Source: an uncultured Nitrosomonadales bacterium (lineage in GTDB: Bacteria; Pseudomonadota; Gammaproteobacteria; Burkholderiales; Gallionellaceae). Taken from it: a stretch of DNA of 20,314 nt. The notes below the pieces were generated by a model, which did no database searches, was not told where the DNA came from, and saw only the letters and a program-made list of their open reading frames with translations. The stretch covers positions 1 to 20,314 of the forward strand of contig CAIZNF010000454.1 of NCBI GenBank assembly GCA_903934275.1, given 5' to 3'. Each line of letters opens with the position of its first letter. Position 1 is the stretch's first letter. A program made the translations under genes and the position numbers. Of the stretch, positions 17,535 to 20,314 are shown one piece after another.

Positions 17535-17740
17535 GCGCCGTCCTTGATGCCGCATTTATTGAGGATGCGAATCAACGGACAGAAGGAGGTAAAACTGCTC
17601 TGAAACAGGTTTAAACCGACAAATGCAGTAAACCATAAAAAATTCTTACTCACAAACAGCGGGCTACCTTCCACGCCCAGCGATAGCGATAGCAGAATGA
17701 ATGTCCCTGCTACGATGTGTGTAATGCGTTCTGCGTTCAT
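17528..17740 (-). CDS. DUF2892/YgaP-type small membrane protein
   Basis: The 70-residue protein has two hydrophobic segments (about 7-24 and 33-48). It carries the family pattern MNxERITHIVAGTFILLSLSLG at the start and FTAFVGLNLFQSSFTSFCPL in the second half, matching the DUF2892 or YgaP-like transmembrane domain. In YgaP this domain is joined to a rhodanese; here a separate rhodanese lies in the same cluster. AGGAG seven bases before the ATG at 17740 supports the start. Its stop overlaps the ligase start. An RND permease remnant lies directly upstream on the same strand. Confidence 0.9.
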   Translation of the reverse strand: MNAERITHIVAGTFILLSLSLGVEGSPLFVSKNFLWFTAFVGLNLFQSSFTSFCPLIRILNKCGIKDGAC

Positions 17741-17770
17741 AATGAGGCTCCTGCCGAGTTAATGAAGATT

Positions 17771-17880
17771 TTACTGGAATTTCTTGTACAGCGTGGCGTA
17801 ATACAACACCGGAATCACCACCAGCGTCAGCAGCGTGGAGACTAGGATACCGAATATCAGGGAGATGGCCAGCACAGGGA
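17771..17880 (-). pseudogene. C-terminal remnant of an RND efflux permease
   Basis: One minus-strand frame ending at the TAA at 17771-17773 reads LAISLIFGILVSTLLTLVVI followed by PVLYYATLYKKFQ. This is the last transmembrane segment and tail of AcrB/CusA-class RND inner-membrane transporters. About 36 residues of a protein of over 1000 remain. The homology stops near 17880, where unrelated AT-rich sequence begins, so the gene body was deleted or displaced by the adjacent insertion of foreign DNA. Confidence 0.75.
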
Positions 17881-17894
17881 GCAGTCATAAGTAA

Positions 17895-17921
17895 TTTTCA
17901 GCGGTACAAAAAAGATAGAAT
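17895..17921 (+). promoter_or_regulatory. Candidate promoter of the tRNA-like gene
   Basis: A TAGAAT -10 (17916-17921) is preceded by TTTTCA (17895-17900) at a 15-base spacing, placing the start of transcription a few bases before 17933. The AT-rich stretch stands out between the RND remnant and the tRNA-like gene. The -35 match is weak. Confidence 0.35.
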
Positions 17922-17932
17922 GGCAGCGTGGT

Positions 17933-18024
17933 GCGGGCGTAGTGTAACGGCAGCACAATGATCTTCAAAGCCATTAAGGGGAGGCCATCCCGATGAGCCG
18001 GTTCGATTCTGGTCGCCCGCTCCA
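17933..18024 (+). tRNA. Unusual long-variable-arm tRNA with UCA anticodon
   Basis: The sequence folds as a cloverleaf. The acceptor GCGGGCG (17933-17939) pairs fully with CGCCCGC (18014-18020), followed by discriminator T and encoded CCA (18022-18024). The D stem GTGT/GCAC closes a loop with the GG pair. The anticodon loop CTTCAAA (17963-17969) gives U34 C35 A36, which would read UGA; its stem has one A-C mismatch and one wobble. The variable region (17975-17996) is 22 bases with a GGGA/TCCC stem, as in class II tRNAs. The T arm has a TTCGATT loop (18002-18008) on five pairs. The 7/5 layout, 4-bp D stem and U73 differ from normal bacterial tRNA-Sec (8/5, 6-bp D stem, G73). The acceptor end resembles tRNA-Gly. 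It may be a UGA-decoding or recoding tRNA, or a decayed gene; its amino acid is unknown. Confidence 0.6.
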
Positions 18025-18081
18025 CCAATCACCTCGGAGCTGCTATTGCAGGACGGGGCACACCCGCCGAAACACCACCCA

Positions 18082-18522
18082 TTACGCCGCGCGCCGCTCC
18101 GCCTCAAAGCCCTTGATGGCCAACCCGACTATTTTGGGGATCGGGCGACTGCCAGCACTGTATTGACTGACCACACGGCGCGACAAAGAGAGCGCATCCG
18201 CCGCCGTGGTCAGTGACAGGTGATTGCGTTCCATCCAATCTCTAAACTCATCTTGTGGCAGAGCTTCACCAGCCTGCTCCTTAGCCATTTGATAGAGGCG
18301 GTCGGAGGCCATCGAGAGACCGCAAGCCCATTCGATTGTCCAGCCGTCATCGGCCACAGCGGCGGTGTTGAATTCTGCCATGTCGCGCAAAGCTGCAAAC
18401 CCGGCGATGCGCGCTATGGGCGCGGCCAGTGAGATGGCATAAACTTTACCGCTGCGAAACTTGATGCACAAGGAATCTGGTGCGGTTGTTTCTACGCTTT
18501 GAATACGATCTGGGGTGGTCAT
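18082..18522 (-). CDS. DUF2442 protein with C-terminal helix-turn-helix
   Basis: I chose the ATG at 18522 (GGAG upstream with about eight bases spacing), which gives 146 residues; the frame stays open to 18645, but that part overlaps the preceding gene. Residues about 5-75 fit a DUF2442 domain (IKFRSGKVYAISL). Residues about 95-140 form a helix-turn-helix (FRDWMERNHLSLTTAADALS followed by LSRRVVSQYSAGSRPIP), as in XRE-type regulators. DUF2442 genes are often next to DUF4160 genes, and the pair is thought to be toxin-antitoxin-like, although activity is unproven. Here the HTH could bind the palindrome at 18771-18785 and repress its own operon. It lies 13 bases downstream of the DUF4160 gene. 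Confidence 0.82.
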   Translation of the reverse strand: MTTPDRIQSVETTAPDSLCIKFRSGKVYAISLAAPIARIAGFAALRDMAEFNTAAVADDGWTIEWACGLSMASDRLYQMAKEQAGEALPQDEFRDWMERNHLSLTTAADALSLSRRVVSQYSAGSRPIPKIVGLAIKGFEAERRAA

Positions 18523-18535
18523 GATAGAGTCTCCG

Positions 18536-18757
18536 TTAATTCCAGCGTTGCCATTCGGTTTTAATCTCATCGGCATGTTCTTTAATCCATGTTTGTGCCG
18601 ATTTAAGTGCGTCGGCGGGTACGCCGCGATTGCGCGTTTTGCCACTCAAATACACCAAGGCATTGCCGTCTGCATGCAGGACGTGGGCGTGGACAGGCAG
18701 GTGCTCGTTGCCGTTGACGCGAATAGTGATGCCGTGTTGTTTGTAGAGTGCGCCCAT
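18536..18757 (-). CDS. DUF4160 protein
   Basis: From the ATG at 18757 the protein has 73 residues, beginning MGALYKQHGITIRVNGNEHL followed by PVHAHV, the pattern of DUF4160 proteins (start, a short strand, then N/E-H-xPxHxHV). The C-terminal half (ALKSAQTWIKEHADEIKTEW) is a helix. The ATG at 18766 would add three residues, but neither start has a good ribosome binding site; the nearby promoter elements would start transcription close to 18757, consistent with a leaderless message. The gene probably forms one unit with the following DUF2442/HTH gene. Function of the family is not established. Confidence 0.8.
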   Translation of the reverse strand: MGALYKQHGITIRVNGNEHLPVHAHVLHADGNALVYLSGKTRNRGVPADALKSAQTWIKEHADEIKTEWQRWN

Positions 18758-18766
18758 GCCTTGCAT

Positions 18767-18793
18767 TCTGGGGAATAATATTCCCTAAGTCAA
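18767..18793 (-). promoter_or_regulatory. Promoter with palindromic operator for the DUF4160/DUF2442 pair
   Basis: On the minus strand TTGACT (18788-18793) and CAGAAT (centred at 18767) are 17 bases apart. The spacer contains a perfect palindrome, GGGAATA-A-TATTCCC (18771-18785). A repressor bound there would block RNA polymerase. The TTGACT overlaps the stop codon of the truncated RAYT gene. Confidence 0.55.
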
Positions 18794-18963
18794 GCCGCCG
18801 CCACCATGTGAATGTGGTAGTCCCACTTGACCGCGTACTCGCCCAGCCGATCAATATAGCGGCGATAGTCTTCATCGGCAAAGAAACAAGGCTGGTGGCT
18901 ATTACCGCGCTGGATCAGGTGAACGGGGATATTGGGTAACACAATTCTGGCACGGCGAGGCAT
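18790..18963 (-). pseudogene. Truncated RAYT (REP-associated tyrosine transposase), N-terminus
   Basis: The ATG at 18963 with GGAGG upstream opens a 57-codon frame, MPRRARIVLPNIPVHLIQRG, then NSHQPCFFADEDYRRYIDRL and GEYAVKWDYHIH, ending MVAAA and TGA at 18790. This matches the first 57 or so residues of TnpA_REP-type (Y1 transposase) proteins. The frame ends just before the HUH motif expected after IHAYVLMTNHVHLL, so it cannot be active. It differs from the intact copy at 19438-20148 and so is a separate gene remnant. Confidence 0.75.
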
Positions 18964-19034
18964 GACGACCTCCGGTTTGCGGGGGAGGGAAGGCAGTCTA
19001 GCAGGGATGGTGAGGGGAGACCGGGGAGACCGTG

Positions 19035-19107
19035 GTAGAGTAGAAAACAGGCTTTCGCTTGCCCTCCCTCATCAAACCGTACGTGCGGTTTTCCCGCATA
19101 CGGCTTT
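19035..19107 (-). mobile_element. Group II intron 3' end (domains V and VI)
   Basis: On the minus strand, 34 bases at 19107-19074 form domain V: AAGCCGTA pairs with TACGGTTT, a CG bulge follows, and TGCGG/CCGCA closes a GAAAA loop, with the AGC triad at the 5' side. Domain VI follows to the 3' end CTACTCTAC at 19035; a bulged A at 19041 lies seven bases from the end, as for a branch point. The intron continues to about 19207, where a frame ending at 19118 (RVLYEKHGLYKLSTVAGWKT, then AHALA and TGA) may be the tail of the maturase. No 5' end with GUGYG or domains I-IV is visible, so the element is a remnant. Confidence 0.7.
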
Positions 19108-19209
19108 CCGATGTTCTTCACGCCAAGGCATGCGCCGTTTTCCAGCCAGCCACCGTTGATAATTTATAGAGTCCATGTTTCTCATACAGCACTCGCCTCT
19201 GGAATTGAG

Positions 19210-19401
19210 TCATCGGCGAAGATTGTCGCCGTTGGCATGCAGATCGCCGACGATGTAAGTGTCACGCGGAGGCAGAACCAGAATGTTGCCGGGTTTTTTC
19301 TGGCCGATCATTGCCGGGCGGATAGTGGTCGGGTAGTTCAATAGCTTGCGCGCAGCCGCGATGCAATCGGCGACGGCGTCGATGGAAGATGGAATAGGCA
19401 T
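19210..19401 (-). pseudogene. Metallophosphoesterase N-terminal fragment
   Basis: From the ATG at 19401, 63 residues are readable: a helical N-terminus (IDAVADCIAAARKLLN), then ILVLPPRDTYIVGDLHANGD ending NLRR and TGA. The GDLHxNxDNL element is the first metal-binding motif of calcineurin-like phosphoesterases (GDxHG). All later motifs (GDxxDRG, GNHE and His pairs) are missing because the sequence runs into the group II intron remnant. No good ribosome binding site is seen. It is therefore a truncated gene, not a small protein with function. Confidence 0.6.
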
Positions 19402-19437
19402 TACGCATGGTCGCAGCACTGTTCATTGTCAAGGGTG

Positions 19438-20148
19438 TCAGGCGCGATTATTCCTGAATTCCTCAGACTTTCTATCCCCGCCCTTGGCTTTCGGTTCAAC
19501 CCGCCTATCCAATTGTTTCTGAATGCGCTGCTTGTACCGATCATCCCCCAACACCCACGCCTTGTTGGTCGCATCTCTTATCTCTGTGATGCTGTTTTCA
19601 GCTATGCGGTGCTTGAAAAGCTGGCGGTAGGCGGCCTGACGCTCTTCGTCCGTCCTGCCAAAACGCAGGTATTCAAAATGCGGTTTCACCAGATCATTCG
19701 GCTGCCCCAGTGCGTTGTAGCGATAGCTTGACCAGGGATACTCGGATGGGCGCGACACCATGTTTGCACGCACCGGATTCAACTCGATATAGCGCATACA
19801 GGTCAACAGATACGTCTCGCTGTCGATCAAGGTAGCTTTGTAACGTCCTTCCCACAAGGTTCCGGTGCGCTGGTAGCAGTAGTTGTAATACTGCACATAG
19901 TAGCGCCCCAACATTTGCATGGCTTTGGAGAGGCTTCGTTCTTCATGCGGTGTGACCAGCAAATGTACGTGATTGGTCATCAGCACATAAGCGTGAATAT
20001 CACAGCCGTGCGTGTCGCAGGCTAACTGGAGTTTTTCAAGATAGAACCGGTAATCCGCGTCGGCACAGAATATCTCTGTGCGATTGTTGCCACGCAAAAT
20101 GACGTGTTGCGGCTGTCCGGGTATGACGAATCTGGGTAAGCGCGCCAT
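19438..20148 (-). CDS. REP-associated tyrosine transposase (RAYT, TnpA_REP)
   Basis: From the ATG at 20148 (GGAGG nine bases upstream) the protein has 236 residues; the TTG at 20157 has no spacing to that site. The N-terminal pattern is LPRFVIPGQPQHVILRGNNR. The HUH motif is NHVHLLVT (His60 and His62), and the region GTLWEGRYKATLID followed by YLLTCMRYIELNPVRANMV contains the C-terminal part of the Y1 domain with candidate catalytic tyrosines. RAYTs cut and process REP palindromes as single strands and are usually single-copy, not typical insertion sequences. The C-terminal 60 residues are basic and may bind DNA. It may serve the REP-like palindromes seen elsewhere in the window, but that link is inferred. 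Confidence 0.93.
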   Translation of the reverse strand: MARLPRFVIPGQPQHVILRGNNRTEIFCADADYRFYLEKLQLACDTHGCDIHAYVLMTNHVHLLVTPHEERSLSKAMQMLGRYYVQYYNYCYQRTGTLWEGRYKATLIDSETYLLTCMRYIELNPVRANMVSRPSEYPWSSYRYNALGQPNDLVKPHFEYLRFGRTDEERQAAYRQLFKHRIAENSITEIRDATNKAWVLGDDRYKQRIQKQLDRRVEPKAKGGDRKSEEFRNNRA

Positions 20149-20231
20149 TCTTCTCAACCTCCGATTTCACGAAAGTGGCACTATACAGCGCGTGCATTTA
20201 AATATCAATCGAGTCTGACCCTATTGATTCT

Positions 20232-20314
20232 CTATTGATTGCTCCCTGGACCCTATTGATTGCTCCCTGGACCCTATTGATTGCTCCCTGGACCCTATTG
20301 ATTGCTCCCTGGAC
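20232..20314 (+). repeat. 21-bp tandem repeat upstream of the RAYT gene
   Basis: The unit beginning CTATTGATTGCTCCCTGG starts at 20232, 20253, 20274 and 20295, a period of 21 bases, and the last copy runs off the window after 20 bases. A partial copy with CCCTATTGATT precedes it (20219-20230). Copies appear identical. It lies 5' of the RAYT gene. Confidence 0.9.

Noticed and set aside
17933..18024. Canonical selenocysteine tRNA (selC)
   Set aside because: It has a 7-bp acceptor, a 4-bp D stem and U73, where bacterial tRNA-Sec has an 8-bp acceptor, a 6-bp D stem and G73. Kept instead as an unusual UCA tRNA-like gene.
18523..18645. Upstream extension of the DUF2442/HTH gene
   Set aside because: The extension overlaps the DUF4160 gene, while a good ribosome binding site precedes the ATG at 18522.
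19015..19032. Two tandem GGGGAGACC words
   Set aside because: Only two 9-base copies next to the intron end; too short to interpret.
18915..19121. 68-residue minus-strand frame
   Set aside because: It runs through domains V and VI of the group II intron remnant and is a spurious translation of structured RNA.
20219..20314. CRISPR array
   Set aside because: The 21-base units are directly joined with no spacers between them, and no cas genes are present.

Overview
The window looks like a chromosomal segment of a betaproteobacterium, possibly a Gallionellaceae or Nitrosomonadales relative. This rests on protein character, REP-type intergenic palindromes and gene order. The placement is an inference made without any database search.

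Layout. At 1-305 (minus) is the N-terminus of a membrane-anchored CHASE-domain sensor running off the left edge. A 463-base gap (306-768) follows, holding an inverted pair of GC-rich palindromes, a likely promoter and a terminator-like leader hairpin. The glutamate synthase operon gltB-gltD comes next (769-6993). gltB carries an in-frame copy of the same palindromic element. hemE follows (7090-8154). On the minus strand, 12437 to 8303 is a compact type IV pilus/T2SS-like operon: a GspE/PilB/MshE-type ATPase, a GspF/PilC-type platform protein, a prepilin-like protein and a membrane protein with an internal duplication. trmL (plus) converges on gpsA (minus). The stretch 17740 to 13022 is a minus-strand cluster: DUF2892 protein, Wzy/PglL-type glycosyl ligase, YibN-like rhodanese, glutaredoxin 3, SecB, SH3 protein and gpsA. 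Its core yibN-grxC-secB-gpsA, with trmL nearby, matches the order known from E. coli.

From about 17.77 kb to the right edge the window becomes a mosaic of debris and mobile parts. It contains the last 36 or so residues of an RND efflux permease, a tRNA-like gene, a DUF4160 + DUF2442/HTH pair, a truncated RAYT transposase, the 3' end (domains V and VI) of a group II intron, a beheaded metallophosphoesterase, an intact RAYT transposase, and a 21-bp tandem repeat that runs off the window.

The most unusual item is the tRNA-like gene at 17933-18024. It has a UCA anticodon (reads UGA), a long variable arm with its own stem, a 7/5 acceptor/T architecture, and tRNA-Gly-like acceptor ends with an encoded CCA. 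It resembles neither a canonical bacterial tRNA-Sec nor a normal tRNA-Gly. Also notable are the in-frame palindrome inserted in gltB, the palindrome sitting inside a candidate promoter of the DUF4160/DUF2442 pair, and the trmL/gpsA convergent junction where a GTAG...CTAC element supplies both stop codons.
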